Part shown: positions 36,310-46,440 of the stretch, in pieces
Numbering within the stretch: the first letter of the stretch is position 1
How the letters are laid out: every line of letters starts with the position of its first letter
Assembly: GCA_905221605.1 (NCBI GenBank)
Contig: CAJNDS010001313.1
Coordinates: 374,728 to 438,727 of the forward strand
Direction: 5' to 3'
DNA: 64,000 bases
Source: Symbiodinium natans
Lineage: Eukaryota; Sar; Dinophyceae; Suessiales; Symbiodiniaceae
Program-made: the position numbers and the translations under genes
The notes under the pieces: generated by a model
Told to the model about the DNA's origin: nothing
The model's database searches: none
The model's input: the letters and a program-made list of their open reading frames with translations, nothing else

Positions 36310-39300
36310 GCACCATGCGTCAACTGTAGACCTGCTGATCCAGGGCGAGTTTGGCTGGGACCCGGAGGACCGTCCTGGCGCTTTAGGACCCCAAACCCCT
36401 AACCCTGGGCCTCGAAACCTGAAGCAGAAACCCCAAACCTCAAGAAAGCCCACAACCCAAACGCTAAACTCCCAACCCTAAACCCCAAGCCGCAAACCCG
36501 AAACCCTAACCCTGGGTTGATCTTGTGGGTGGGCTGGAGAGGGCTCCCAATCAGAAGTGGCTCAGGGCAGGTTCAGGACCCCTTGGCTTAGTGTTTAGGG
36601 CTTATCGGGTTTACCGAAACCTTGGTTTAGGGTTTAGAGTTTAGGGTTCAGGGTTTAGGGTTGAGGGAAAAGGGTCTAGGGTGTAGGCTTTTCGCCTTTT
36701 TTTGGAATCTCAACATGTTACATACCCTCAAACCCTACAGATATACTCTGAGCCCGACTTAACCGCCAAGTACACAGCGCTTAACCCTAAACTCTAAACC
36801 CTAAACCCTGGTTGCGGGTTTAGGGTTTAGAGTTGTTGGGCTTAGGTTCGGAGGCTTTGAGTGTTTAGGTTTTTTCGGGCTGTGAGTGTAAGGAGCAAAG
36901 CACGCAACAACCCTCAACCCTAAACCTTAAACGCTAAACCCTAAACCCTAAACCCTAAACCCTAAACCCTAAACCCTAAACCCTAAACCCTAAACCCTAA
37001 ACCCTAAACCCTAAACCCTAAACCCTAAACCCTAAACCCTAAACCCTAAACCCTAAACCCTAAACCCTAAACCCTAAACCCTAAACCCTAAACCCTAAAC
37101 CCTAAACCCTAAACCCTAACCCTAAACACTAAGCCCTGAACCCCAGCAAAGCACGAAGAAGAGGAGTTCCACTACGCCCTGCAGCAGTGGGCTGGCCCCT
37201 GGAGCAGCAACTGGTACAAGCCGCCCGGAAGGGAAAGAAAAGAAGGGTTTAGGGTTTAGGGTTTAGGGTTTAGGGTTTAGGGTTTAGGGTTTAGGGTTTA
37301 GGGTTTAGGGTTTAGGGTTTAGGGTTTTAGGGTTTACGGTCTAGGGTTTAGGGTTTAGGGTTTGGGGGGGAGGCGAAGGCTTTCATCTCATGAGGGTTGA
37401 GGGTTTTAGGGTTTAGTTTAGGGTCTCTTATGATTTCTTGCATGAGGTTGCAGGGTTTTTGGTCCCGAGCTTAGTTTCTTGATGCCTTTTAGGTGAGGTG
37501 TTAGGGTTTAGGATTTAGGGCTTAGGTGTTTGTCTTTTTTGTTCTGGGGGAGGGCTTTCAGGTTTGTTGAGGCAGGTCGGTCGGGAGGGGCTTGGGGTTT
37601 AGGGTTTAGGGGGTTCGGGTTTCGGGTTTCGGGTTTAGGGTTTAGGGTTTAGGGTTTAGGGTTTAGGGGGAGGTGCTTAAGGCTTAGGTGCTTGCTGCGT
37701 GGCGGGCTCTAGGGTCTTTGGGGCTTCGGGCAGGATGCTTTCATCACAGTGTGGACGAATCCCCGTCTGTTGTTCATCGGGTACCGAGGAACCTAGAAAC
37801 CCTAAACCTTAAACCCTAAACCCTAAACCCTAAACCCTAAACCCTAAACCCTAAACCCTAAACCTAAACCCTAAACCCTACGATCAGTTCCACAGGCAGG
37901 CCCCTTTTTGGATATTGCACAGTCCGTACTTGAGTAGCTGTCAAGCCCTGAACCCTAAGCCCTAAGCCCCTGTGGTTGTTCGGATACAGGGGAGCCTGGT
38001 GTTTTCGTAGCTGCCCTTTAAGACGTGTACCTTTAAGGCTGTACCTCTAAAGGTTCCCCTTACTATACCCCAATATGGCCCTTATACTACCTCAGGGATC
38101 TTGCAAAGCCCAAAAGTGCAACCTTGAGGGTCTAAGGTTTAGGGTTTAGGGTTTAGGGTTTAGGGTAAGGTACAACCCCTAGATTTGAGAGGTATCTCCT
38201 GACAGAAACCCTTGGTGGTATTTGGATACAAAGGAGCCGAGTACTTTCGCAGCTGCCCCTTAAGGATGTTCCCCCCTATGTTAACAGTCCTCAATAGGGA
38301 TACTAGTACCCCCCGACTGTAATCCCTATTCAGGACTGTTCAGTGGGTTTAGGGTTAAGGGTTAAGGGTTTAGGGTTTAGGGTTCCCTTTAAGGTACCTC
38401 CTGACGGTTCCCTTCATTCCGATCATTCACTTCTTTGGCCTCAACGACACCGGCTCCCTCTTCGCCCTGGAGTGGTGGATGCACTTCCCGGACACTGGGC
38501 CCTGGGAGGTTTAGGGTTTAGGGCTAGGGTTTAGGGTTTAGGGTTTAGGGTCTAGGGTTCCTAGCTTGTTTAGTGTTCAGGGCCTAGGGTTCAGGAGCGT
38601 GTCGAAGCGAACTTCACAAGGCCTAGGGAGGTTCCACTTGGGGACTCATTCTTCTAAGGGTAGGTAGTTGCATGGGCCCTCAATTCTTAGTAGCTGAATG
38701 AGTACACTTCACTTTTTCAGATGATATAATCACCTGTAGAACTGAAAGTGTGCACTTTGGGGGGAGTTCTCAACTCAGCAACTAAGAAGATGGGCCCCTT
38801 CCTTTCCTTAACTTGGGTTCTGAAGTATAGGAACCCTTGAGTCTAAAGCAGGGTGTAGAAGGGGTAGAAATCAGGGGTCCCTGTTTAGTCCCTTACCTTC
38901 CTTAATTTGGTTCTGAAGTATGCCCTTGGGTTTTATAGGATGTATAAGGGGTAAGTAAAGGGCCCATAGTAAGGGGCCATGTAACTACCCTAAGAGAGTT
39001 TTTTTGTCCATAAACCCTAAACCCTAAACCTTAAACCCTAAACCCTAAGATTTAACGGACGCCCTGTTTAAGGGCTTCGAGAATTCTTCGAAGTAGCTTG
39101 AGAAGTTCTTCATTATCTTAGGGTTCTGCATGCAAGGTGCAGTGAGGGTTCAGGGTTTCGGGTTTAGGGTTTAGGGGTTTAGGGTTTAGGATTTGGGGTT
39201 TAGGGTTTAGGGTTTCCGGTTTAGGTTCAGGGTTTAGGAAGAGTTCAGGGTGAAGGGTTTAGTGTACGTTTCTCCCGACCATAGGATGAGGGCGCCGGCG

Positions 39301-39371
39301 GCAAGTGCAACAAGGAGTTCTGGTCCAAGCCGCATGGCCCAAGCTCGTTCAGAGACTTTGCCGACGGATAG
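36310..39371 (+). CDS. four-exon gene end with telomere-repeat introns (model C)
   Basis: Exons 36310-36371 (or 36377), 37147-37246, 38394-38508 and 39285-39371 with stop TAG. Readings are HHASTVDLLIQGEFGWDPED; KHEEEEFHYALQQWAGPW then SSNWYKPPG; YLLTVPFIPIIHFFGLNDTG then SLFALEWWMHFPDTGPWE; and DEGAGGKCNKEFWSKPHGP then SSFRDFADG. Phases fit at all three junctions: one base plus two, two plus one (Gly), and a codon boundary. Donors of exons 2 and 3 are both GTTTAGGG. Acceptors are GGCAG, CCCAG, TTTAAG and CGACCATAG. The introns carry TTTAGGG and CCCTAAA arrays and three palindromic elements. Many Trp and aromatic residues; no family recognised. The 5' end is unknown. Confidence 0.55.
36905..37140 (-). 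repeat. long CCCTAAA array before an exon
   Basis: About 30 nearly perfect units ending six bases before the acceptor at 37,146. Confidence 0.97.
37247..37365 (+). repeat. TTTAGGG array beginning at a donor
   Basis: The first GT of the array is the donor of the exon 37,147-37,246 in model C. Together with the array at 36,905-37,140 it brackets the exon with oppositely oriented telomere-type repeats. Confidence 0.97.
37734..37796 (+). CDS. weak terminal-exon-like island within a model C intron
   Basis: After TTCGGGCAG the frame reads DAFITVWTNPRLLFIGYRGT and stops. It is outside the phase of model C, so it may be an alternative end or chance. Confidence 0.25.
   Translation, partial: DAFITVWTNPRLLFIGYRGT
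37968..38021. repeat. dispersed 54-bp repeat, copy 1
   Basis: CGGATACAGGGGAGCC and TTTTCGTAGCTGCCC match 38,210-38,262 (GGATACAAAGGAGCC, TTTCGCAGCTGCCCC) at similar spacing. Confidence 0.7.
38210..38262. repeat. dispersed 54-bp repeat, copy 2
   Basis: Second copy of the repeat at 37,968-38,021. It directly abuts the family 1 palindrome, so the two may be parts of one composite element. Confidence 0.7.
38262..38341. mobile_element. MITE-like palindromic element, family 1, copy C (3' arm truncated)
   Basis: Has the left arm GGATGTTCCCCCCTATGTTA and the core with GTACCCCCCGACTGTAATCC and CAGGACTGTT, but lacks the terminal AACATCCCAA. Confidence 0.75.
38651..38997. mobile_element. MITE-like element with nested inverted repeats, family 3
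   Basis: Outer arms CTAAGGGTAGGTAGTTGCAT (38,654) and CATGTAACTACCCTAAG (38,976) are inverted copies. An inner pair spans 38,672-38,798: TGGGCCC...TTCTTAGTAGCTGA against TCAGCAACTAAGAA...GGGCCC. Two direct copies of CTTCCTTAA...GGTTCTGAAGTAT lie between. About 350 bases, no coding frame. It sits in the last intron of model C. Confidence 0.7.
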
Positions 39372-40032
39372 CCCAGAAGAAGGGGTCTACACTATCCCGG
39401 ATCCGATCATACTCACAACGGTTGTTCCGAAACTAGTCATTGCAGTGTGTATTTGGGCATTCATTTTAAACATAGTGGTAAAGCTCTTGTTGTGGCCCTA
39501 TGCTCGCAGCACAAGGACACAGTCAACCACCACAATGTATTTATGACAGATGAAGAAGTGCCAGTGTCATAGCATTGCCTAGGGTTTAGGGTTTAGTGCT
39601 ATAAGCCTTTGTATATTTATGAAGAGGTTCCCTTAAAAGGGGAAGAAGTGCCAATGTCATAGCATTGCCAGAGACATCAAGCGAATAAAGACTTCAGCAA
39701 GAGCGAAGCTTTGAGCCTCCCTCAGCTCCTCTGGAAACCCTAAACCCTAAACCCTAAACCCTAAACCCTAAACCCTAAACCCTAAACCCTAAACCCTAAA
39801 CCCTAAACTAGTCAGACTAGTTCGATAGTTCGAGCCCGCACATGTGCCACAGACGCTGCAACACACTCGTCATTGTTTAGACGAAATCCACCGAAGGTAA
39901 ATGGGTTTAGGGGCTTACAGGGCATGTGCGAGTTAAAGGGTGCGCGCGCGCATGTGTGTGTGTGTGTGCCCCTAACCCTAAACTCTAAACCCCTAAGCCC
40001 CATCGAAGTGCCCAAACTTGCTCAATCTCGAG
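39372..40032. other. 3' flank of model C; short direct repeat and CCCTAAA array
   Basis: GAAGAAGTGCCA followed by GTGTCATAGCATTGCC (39,552-39,579) recurs with one difference at 39,642-39,669. AATAAAG at 39,684 resembles a polyadenylation-type signal but dinoflagellates rarely use it. A CCCTAAA array fills 39,735-39,809. A 98-codon frame with a hydrophobic end overlaps the terminal exon of model C and is judged a shadow. Confidence 0.5.
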
Positions 40033-40111
40033 GTGGGTGCCGCGCCGCGTCAAGCACAACGCCTTCGTTCTGTCCTGCTGGGTTCACCGGCCTCCTTTTG
40101 GCTTGCCTTAG
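40033..40111 (+). CDS. terminal-exon-like island with stop
   Basis: Acceptor CTCGAG/G. The preferred frame reads WVPRRVKHNAFVLSCWVHR then PPFGLP and a stop, with 19 of 25 third positions G or C. Another frame is also open, so the stop is not certain. Confidence 0.35.
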
Positions 40112-40197
40112 GGCTTGAGGGTTTGGGGTTTTAGGGTTTAGGATTTAGGGCTTAGGGCTGAGGGCTTCGGGTGGGTTCAGGATTTCGGGGTTTCGGG

Positions 40198-40295
40198 TTG
40201 GGATGTTCCCCCTTATACTAACATTCCTTAATAGGGATCCTAATATAGGGGGTGCTAGAATCCCTATTGAGGAGTATAGAGGGGGAACATCCCAA
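40198..40295. mobile_element. MITE-like palindromic element, family 1, copy D (intact)
   Basis: 98 bases, from TTGGGATGTTCCCCCTTATA to TATAGAGGGGGAACATCCCAA-type end. The arms are inverted complements with few mismatches; centre AATAGGGATCCTAATATAGG. Confidence 0.88.
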
Positions 40296-40412
40296 GTTTC
40301 GGGTGTGGTATGCTACGGTCACCGCCTTTTCTCCCAAATTCTTCGTTGTAAAGCGGCCCCTAAACCCTAACCCTAACCCCAAACCCTAGACCCTATACCC
40401 TAAACCATACAG

Positions 40413-40507
40413 ATGAAGTGCGTTGTTTGGCGTTCTGCCATAATCTCGCAGAGGGGCACAGTTGTGGAACAATCATGCGCCACCATCGCACTACGCCATC
40501 CGATTCC
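40413..40507 (+). CDS. possible exon island
   Basis: After CATACAG an ATG-led frame reads MKCVVWRSAIISQRGTVVEQ and continues to a TTTAGG junction. Third positions are not strongly biased, so confidence is low. Confidence 0.25.
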
Positions 40508-40855
40508 TCCCCTCCCCTCTCGAGTTTAGGATTTTGGGTTTAGGGTCTAGGGTCTATGGTTTAGGGTTTACGAAGTTTTCTCTCAGAGTCATGGTTTCTC
40601 CAGCTCTCTCTGCGTGTTTCTTGCTTCGAGGGTTCCAGTATCTTCTCCCCAAGACCCACCAAAAGCCCCACACCTCTTCAACCCTCCCTCCCGCCCTCCC
40701 CCACCCTCATCCCAATCACCCCTAAAACCTTCCCCTAAACCCTAAACCCTAAACCCTAAACCCTAAACCCTAAACCCTAAACCCTAAACCCTAAACCCTA
40801 AACCCTAAACCCTAAACCCTAAACCCTAAACCCCCTGAAGCCCTACGAATCCCAG

Positions 40856-40923
40856 GCCTTTGTGTGGCTGCTGGGCACCTGGCCTCTCGGCCGCCCTCTC
40901 AGCGACTCGGCTTATCTTTTGGG
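40856..40923 (+). CDS. exon-like island
   Basis: Acceptor TCCCAG/G after a CCCTAAA array (40,736-40,832), donor G/GTTCAGGG leading into TTTAGGG. Frame AFVWLLGTWPLGRPLSDSAY, 22 codons plus two bases. The next island at 41,268 can continue it in phase. Confidence 0.45.
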
Positions 40924-41267
40924 GTTCAGGGTTTAGGGTTTAGGGTTTAGGGATGAGGGTTTAGGGTTTAGGGTTTAGCGTTTAGGGTTTAGGGTTTAGG
41001 GTTTAGGGTTTAGAGTTTGGGTGGGCAGGTTCGGGGTTTGGTTAGGGTTTGGGGTTTGGGGTTTCAGGGTTAAGTAGTACCGTAGGGTATGGGGAGGGGG
41101 AAAGCTCTGAACCCAAACCCATAAAGCTAGAAACCAGACACCCTCAGGCTGCCTGTGCCCCAAGCCCTTCAACCTACAAACACGTAAACCCTAAGTCTTC
41201 GCCCTAAACCCTAAACCCTAAATCCTAAACCCTAGACCCTAAACCCTAAACCCTAAACCCCTCGCAG

Positions 41268-41338
41268 CGGAAAACCAGGTGAGGGATGGCGTTTCGCCTT
41301 CACTGCGCCTTGCCGTGAGAGTTATACGGGGGCTCAGG
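41268..41338 (+). CDS. possible exon island
   Basis: After CCCCTCGCAG a frame starting one base in reads GKPGEGWRFAFTAPCRESY, in phase with the island ending at 40,923. A second frame is about as open, and third-position bias does not favour this one. Confidence 0.3.
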
Positions 41339-41994
41339 GTTGGGGTTTCGGGATTCCTAAACCCTATCTAAACCCTAAACCCTAAACCCTAAACCCTAAA
41401 CCCTAAACCCTAAACCCTAAACCCTAAACTGCGAACCCTAACGCCCTAACATGTTAGGGGTCATGGGGTAAACACTTTTTGTTGAGGGCTTCAGAGGCAC
41501 TCCCTGCCTTAAGCTGAGCCCCCGAAGCACAAATCCTAGGTTTAGGGTTTAGGGTTTAGGGTTTAGGGTTTAGGGTTTAGGGTTTAGGGATTAGGGTTTA
41601 GGGTTTAGGGTTTAGGGCTAGGGCTTAGGGTTTGGGGGGGCCAGGCGCTACGCCCAAAACCCCAGAAGCACGGGAGGGAAGTGCCTGCCGATGAGATTTC
41701 CTCCCATAGTCGAATGGTGATGACGGAGGTTAGACGTTTGGTTCTAGGGTTTAGGGTTTGAGGGTTTTGAGGGCTTCAGGACTTAGGTTTGAGGGTTCAG
41801 GGTTCAGGGTTTTCGGGTTTAGGGTTTTAAGGTTTTAGGGTTTTAGGTTTTAGGCCTCAGCTTTGGGCTCTCAAACCCTAAACCCTAAACCCTAAACCCT
41901 AAACCCTAAACCCTAAACCCTAAACCCTAAACCCTAAACCCTAAACCCTAAACCCTAAACCCTAAACCCTAAACCCTATGCCAAGATTCGTAAG

Positions 41995-42078
41995 GTGTCC
42001 TTCTTCGCCCGCTGTGGCTTCTCTGCAGCATGGCCACTGGGCATGCGGAGCGTTGGGGCTTCAGAGTTCGAGGAACTA
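41995..42078 (+). CDS. exon-like island
   Basis: Acceptor CGTAAG/G directly after a CCCTAAA array (41,876-41,977), donor CTA/GTAGGGTTTAGGG. Frame VSFFARCGFSAAWPLGMRS then VGASEFEEL, 28 codons exactly. Function unknown. Confidence 0.45.
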
Positions 42079-43084
42079 GTAGGGTTTAGGGTTTAGGGCT
42101 TAGGGTTTCGTGTTTAGGGTTTAGGGTTTAGGGTTTAGGGTTTAGGGCTAGGGTGCAGGGGCTTGGGGTCTATAAGGTCGAGGGTTGCCTACGGCTTTAT
42201 CTAGGGCTTCTTTTCAGGTCTTAGGATTTCGGTTTGCTTGGGTTCAGGGCCTCGGGTTCGATTCTTGCTCGCGTACTTAGGACTTGACTTCTCCGGCTTG
42301 TGGAGGGATTTCTTTAGGGTTCGATTCTTGCTCGCGTACTCTTCGGTTTGTGGAGGGGTTTCTTGAGTGCTGCTTAGGGGTCTTATGGCGTGTAGGGGCT
42401 TCGGGGCTTACGAATGTAGGGGCTGCGGGTAGTAAGTGTGTTTCATCCCGTGCGGCGCGGACTCTGAAATGCCTATGCCTAAAACGGTTTAGGGTTTAGG
42501 GTTTAGGGTTTAGGGTTTAGGGTTTAGGGTTTAGGGACCAGTTCTGCAAATCAGTTGGCTGTTCTGAAGAAAGTAGAGAACCCAAGTGCCCAAACCCCGA
42601 AAGCCCTAAACCTCTGCAACTGAAGCCACGTAGGCCCCTCAACCCTAAACCCTAAACCCTAAACCCTAAACCCTAAACCCTAAACCCTAAACCCCAGAAG
42701 TCCTGAAAACCCTGCACCCTGAACCCTAGACCGTAAACCGTTTGGGGAGCTTCAGGTCCTTCCCCACCTGGAGACCTGAAGTTTTGACTGCCCTAAACCC
42801 TAAACCCTAAACCCTAAACCCTAAACCCTAAACCCTAAACCCTAAACCCTAAACCCTAAACCCTAAACCCTAAACCCTAAACCCTAAACGCTGCTGTCGA
42901 AGTCCACTTCGCAAAACCCCCAATCCCCGAAGCTCTACACATCCAGGATGTTCATCCGTCACCCCCGAATCCCAAACCCTGAGCCCCCTACAACACCCCC
43001 CCCCCCTCCCCCTTCCCCTGTGCGCCCTTCTGCCCCTCCCCCCCACAAAGCACTGAAAGCCCCCTTAACCCCCTAAGTTTTCAG
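42079..43084. other. repeat-filled stretch without gene
   Basis: TTTAGGG arrays at 42,081-42,150 and 42,484-42,534, a duplicated sequence TCGATTCTTGCTCGCGTACT at 42,258 and 42,321, CCCTAAA arrays at 42,627-42,692 and 42,792-42,890, then C-rich sequence to the next acceptor. Confidence 0.7.
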
Positions 43085-43163
43085 GATGTTCATCACCAAT
43101 TTCACGCACTCCCTGCCTTGGAACGAGTTCTTGGCGCAGGACCGTTCATGGCTCGACTTATGA
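43085..43163 (+). CDS. terminal-exon-like island with stop
   Basis: Acceptor AGTTTTCAG/G. Frame MFITNFTHSLPWNEFLAQDR then SWLDL and a stop; 20 of 24 third positions are G or C. It resembles the island at 35,498 (PW-x-EF). Confidence 0.4.
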
Positions 43164-43328
43164 GACCATGCGAGACACCCAAAAACAGGAACAGTGGTTT
43201 TGGGTTCCCGGGTTTAGGGTTTAGGGTTTAGGATGTAGGGTTTAGGGCTTAGGGTGCCCCGCCAATTCGTCCATCTCTCCATCAGTACGCCCATGCGCGT
43301 GGCTATCTGTGCGTCCTAAACCCCAAGC

Positions 43329-43416
43329 TTGGGATGTTCCCTTTTATAACAGTCCATAATAGAAATTATTATAGGGGTAGATATTAGGGACTGTTAGTAT
43401 AAGAGGGAACATCCCA
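43329..43416. mobile_element. MITE-like palindromic element, family 1, copy E
   Basis: 88 bases from TTGGGATGTTCCCTTTTATA to GTATAAGAGGGAACATCCCA. Centre AT-rich. Arms complementary with few mismatches. Confidence 0.85.
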
Positions 43417-43784
43417 GCCTAAAACCTTAAAGCTGAAATCCTAAATCCCGACGCTGTGTCCCAGATTAAGCGTCTATGGCCCCTAATATGGGCCCCTGGC
43501 CTCTTGATGAATAGGACCCCTTAAAGGTATGCATGTTTATGCTCAGGTTTAGGGTTCAGGGTTTAGGGTTTAGGCTTGAGGGGAAGGGTTTAGGGTTGAG
43601 GGTGTAGGGTGAGGGTTTACGCTTTAGGGTTTAGGGTTTAGGGCTCAACTAAATAGATGTACCAGAGTGTAGAGGAGGTACTGATCGGAATCCACGGTGA
43701 AAGGGCTTACAAACCCTTAACCCTAAACCCGAAGCCCTCAACCCTAAGCCCAAAAGCCCCTTAACCCCACAAAGAAGAAGCCAG

Positions 43785-43843
43785 GACCCCGGACGCACCT
43801 GGCCATGCCTGCACAACATCATGGCCCTTGCCTCCCGCTTTTG
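43785..43843 (+). CDS. exon-like island
   Basis: Acceptor GAAGCCAG/G, donor G/GTTTAGGG. Frame DPGRTWPCLHNIMALASRF, with 15 of 19 third positions G or C. CCCTAAA-type repeats upstream, TTTAGGG downstream. Confidence 0.4.
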
Positions 43844-44440
43844 GTTTAGGGTTTAGGGTTTAGGGTTTAAATAGGGTTTAAGGGTTAAGGGTTAAGGGTT
43901 TAGGGTTTATGTTTTGGGGTTTGGCGTTTATGTTTTGGGGTTTGGGGTTTAGGGTTTTCGCTTTGGGGATTAAGGGTTTTTGTTTTGGGGCTGGGGGTTC
44001 GGGGCTTAGAATTTCGGTTTGAGGTTTGAGCGTGTTAGGGTTTTAGCCCTCCGCTTGGGGTTGGGGGTTGTCACGGGGTCAAGCTTGCACCCCCAAGGTG
44101 ACGCTCAAGGGTTGGTAGAGCTAATGACTTCAGAGTTCCCTCGTAAACCCCTTCAGGCAAACAACAAGGGCACCCCCGCTTTATGCCAAAACCCTAAAGC
44201 CCTAGACCCTAAATTTAGTCACTTTGGGACCTTAGTGAAGGCCCGCTTGTTTTGGGGTGTAGGGCGTTGGCGCTTCGGATAATGAAGGCCTTGGTGGTTG
44301 GGGTTTAAAGTGGGGTTTAGATGATTAGGGTCTAAGGGTTTCTAGGCTTCAGGTTTAGAGTTTCCCTAAACCCTAAACCCTAAATTCTAAAGCCTAAACC
44401 CTAAACATAGGATTTAGAGTTTAGGGTCTAGGGTTGCCAG

Positions 44441-44534
44441 GGTCCCGAGAATGAGGTCCTGGGCGGAAAGCACCGCTGGAATGAGATGCTTTTCCATGCG
44501 GCCTGGCGCAGATCTGGGGCTTGCAAGCTTAGTT
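44441..44534 (+). CDS. exon-like island
   Basis: Acceptor GGTTGCCAG/G, possible donor GTAAGC at 44,535. Frame GPENEVLGGKHRWNEMLF then HAAWRRSGACKLS, protein-like and GC-rich at third positions. Confidence 0.45.
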
Positions 44535-44599
44535 GTAAGCTCACTTTGGCAACTCTTGGTTAACACCTAAACCCTGAACCCTCAACCCTGGACCCTCAA

Positions 44600-45040
44600 C
44601 CCTAAACCCTAAGCCCTAAGCCCTAAACCCTAAACCCTGAACCCTAAACCCTAAACCCTAAACCCTAAACCCTAAACCCTAAACCCTAAACCCTAAACCC
44701 TAAACCCTAAACCCTGCATGGGCTGCAAGCCCTGACTCCACAATGCCCTCCTTGGCGGGTGGGGGTTCTTTGTGGGTATATTTTTTAGTTGTTTTTGGGT
44801 GTTTTTTTGGTTTTCTCAACCCTAAACCCTAAACCCTAAACCCTAAACCCTAAACCCTAAACCCTAACCCCAAACCCTAAACCCTAAACCCTAAAACCCT
44901 AAAACCCTAAAACCCTAAAACCCTAAAACCCTAAAACCCCTAAAACCCCTAAAACCCCTAAAACCCCTAAAACCCCTAAAACCCTAAAACCCTAAAACCC
45001 TAAACCCTAAACCCCAAACCCTAAACCCTAAACCCTATAC
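44600..45040 (-). repeat. CCCTAAA arrays including a CCCTAAAA variant block
   Basis: Perfect CCCTAAA at 44,600-44,715 and 44,820-44,895. Between about 44,890 and 45,000 the unit lengthens to CCCTAAAA and CCCCTAAAA in homogeneous runs. 44,717-44,815 is T-rich, with an imperfect inverted partner at 45,060-45,120. Confidence 0.93.
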
Positions 45041-45487
45041 CCAAAAACATACCCTAAACCCACAAACATACCCAAAACAAAAACAAAAAACACCCAAACA
45101 AAACCTGGCTCCCTCCTTGGCGCCCAACTAAAATGCCGTAAACCCTCAAGGAATCAGGGTTCAGGGTTGTAGGGTTCAGGGTTCAGGGTTTAGGGTTTGG
45201 GGTTTAGGGTTTAGGGTTTAAGGTTTAGGGTTTAGGGTTTAGGGTTCAGGGTTCAGGGTTCAGGGTTTAGGGTTTAGGGATTTTGCAACTTGAGGGTTTG
45301 AGGGCAGTTGGCCTCCCAGCCCACATTCTGCCTGGGGCTCTCTTACACACAAGACCTCAAACCCCCCAACTTCAAAATTCAGCAACGCTCAACCCTAAAC
45401 CCTAAACCCCAAGCCCTAAACCCTAAACCCTAAACCCCAAACCCCAAACCCTAAACCCTAAACCCTTTAGACCCTTCTACCCAAGAG

Positions 45488-45586
45488 CGACCTCATGAGG
45501 ACGTGCACCACGCCTTCCCCAACGCGGTGGGCACGCTGAGCCAGCGCGGCCGCTTCCACGGATGGGCCGCCGTGGCGCAAGCCAGA
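45488..45586 (+). CDS. exon-like island
   Basis: After CCAAGAG, 33 codons read RPHEDVHHAFPNAVGTLSQR then GRFHGWAAVAQAR, nearly all with G or C in third position, ending at a GT. CCCTAAA array (45,390-45,466) upstream and TTTAGGG downstream. One of the most clearly coding islands. Function unknown. Confidence 0.5.
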
Positions 45587-46392
45587 GTACATAAAACAGG
45601 CTTTAGGGTTCAGGGCTTAGGGGTTAGGGTTTAGGGTTCAGGGTAACTGTACTTGTGCTTATAAGTGCAGTTGTAATTGGGGTTATAAGTACCCTGAACC
45701 TCCAAGTATGGGGGTCTACGATCAGAAGGGACCCCTCAGATAGTACCCCGAATAGTAGCCCCAAAAGGTACCCCTAATCTCGTAAAGCCCCATAGTCGGG
45801 TAGTTCCCGAAATTGGGGGGCAACCCTTTTAGACCCCTATTACAATTCGACTCCCTGACAGGGACCTCCCCCAAACAAAAAGTCCCTATTTTCGGAAACC
45901 CACAAAGAGGGGCATCAGGGGGTTTAGGGGGATTAGAGTTTCGGGGTTTAGGGTTGGGTTGTACAGGGGTAGAGGGGTTCAGGGTTGAGGGGTTCTAGTG
46001 CTGAAGGGGTTTGGGGGAATTCCAGGATTTAGGGCTTAGGGGCTAAAAGTTTGGGCGAGGGCCCCTTCCATGCCCCAGGGCAGCCCTGGTATTTTACATC
46101 AAGCCCTCAAGCAAGTAAACCAAGCAGAACCTGAAAAATCCCACGGCTCTCCAGGCATAGGTTTTAGGGGCTTCGTGCTCATGTGATCAGGGTTCTGCCA
46201 TCCCTCAAACCCTCAAACCTTGAAGATCAGCAAAATGCCTAGGGTTTTAGGGTTTAGGGTTTTGCGGGTTCCGTGTTTAGGGTTTAGGGTTAAAGCCCTT
46301 GCAATACCATGAACATATATCTCATTGCCTTTGCAGGACACGAGCACCCAATAAACACCGTAGCCCTTCCAACACCCCCCCCCAACTTGGAG
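45587..46392. other. repeat-derived stretch without gene
   Basis: Short TTTAGGG patches, the family 2 palindrome at 45,649-45,708, and degenerate repeat sequence. Confidence 0.6.
45649..45708. mobile_element. MITE-like palindromic element, family 2, copy 3 (short)
   Basis: TACTTGTGCTTATAAGTGCA and TTATAAGTACCCTGAACCTC then CAAGTA. The right arm is nearly identical to that of copy 2. Confidence 0.65.
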
Positions 46393-46440
46393 GATCGGTA
46401 CGTGGCGTTCTTGAGCAGGGAGATTTTCATGGTGTACTAG
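46393..46440 (+). CDS. terminal-exon-like island with stop
   Basis: After TTGGAG the frame reads DRYVAFLSREIFMVY and stops at TAG; third positions are nearly all G or C. Short, so chance is possible. Confidence 0.35.
   Translation, partial: DRYVAFLSREIFMVY

Noticed and set aside
39250-39546. 98-codon frame with a hydrophobic C-terminus, possible small membrane protein
   Set aside because: It overlaps the terminal exon of model C in another frame with weaker third-position bias. No acceptor or start context supports it.
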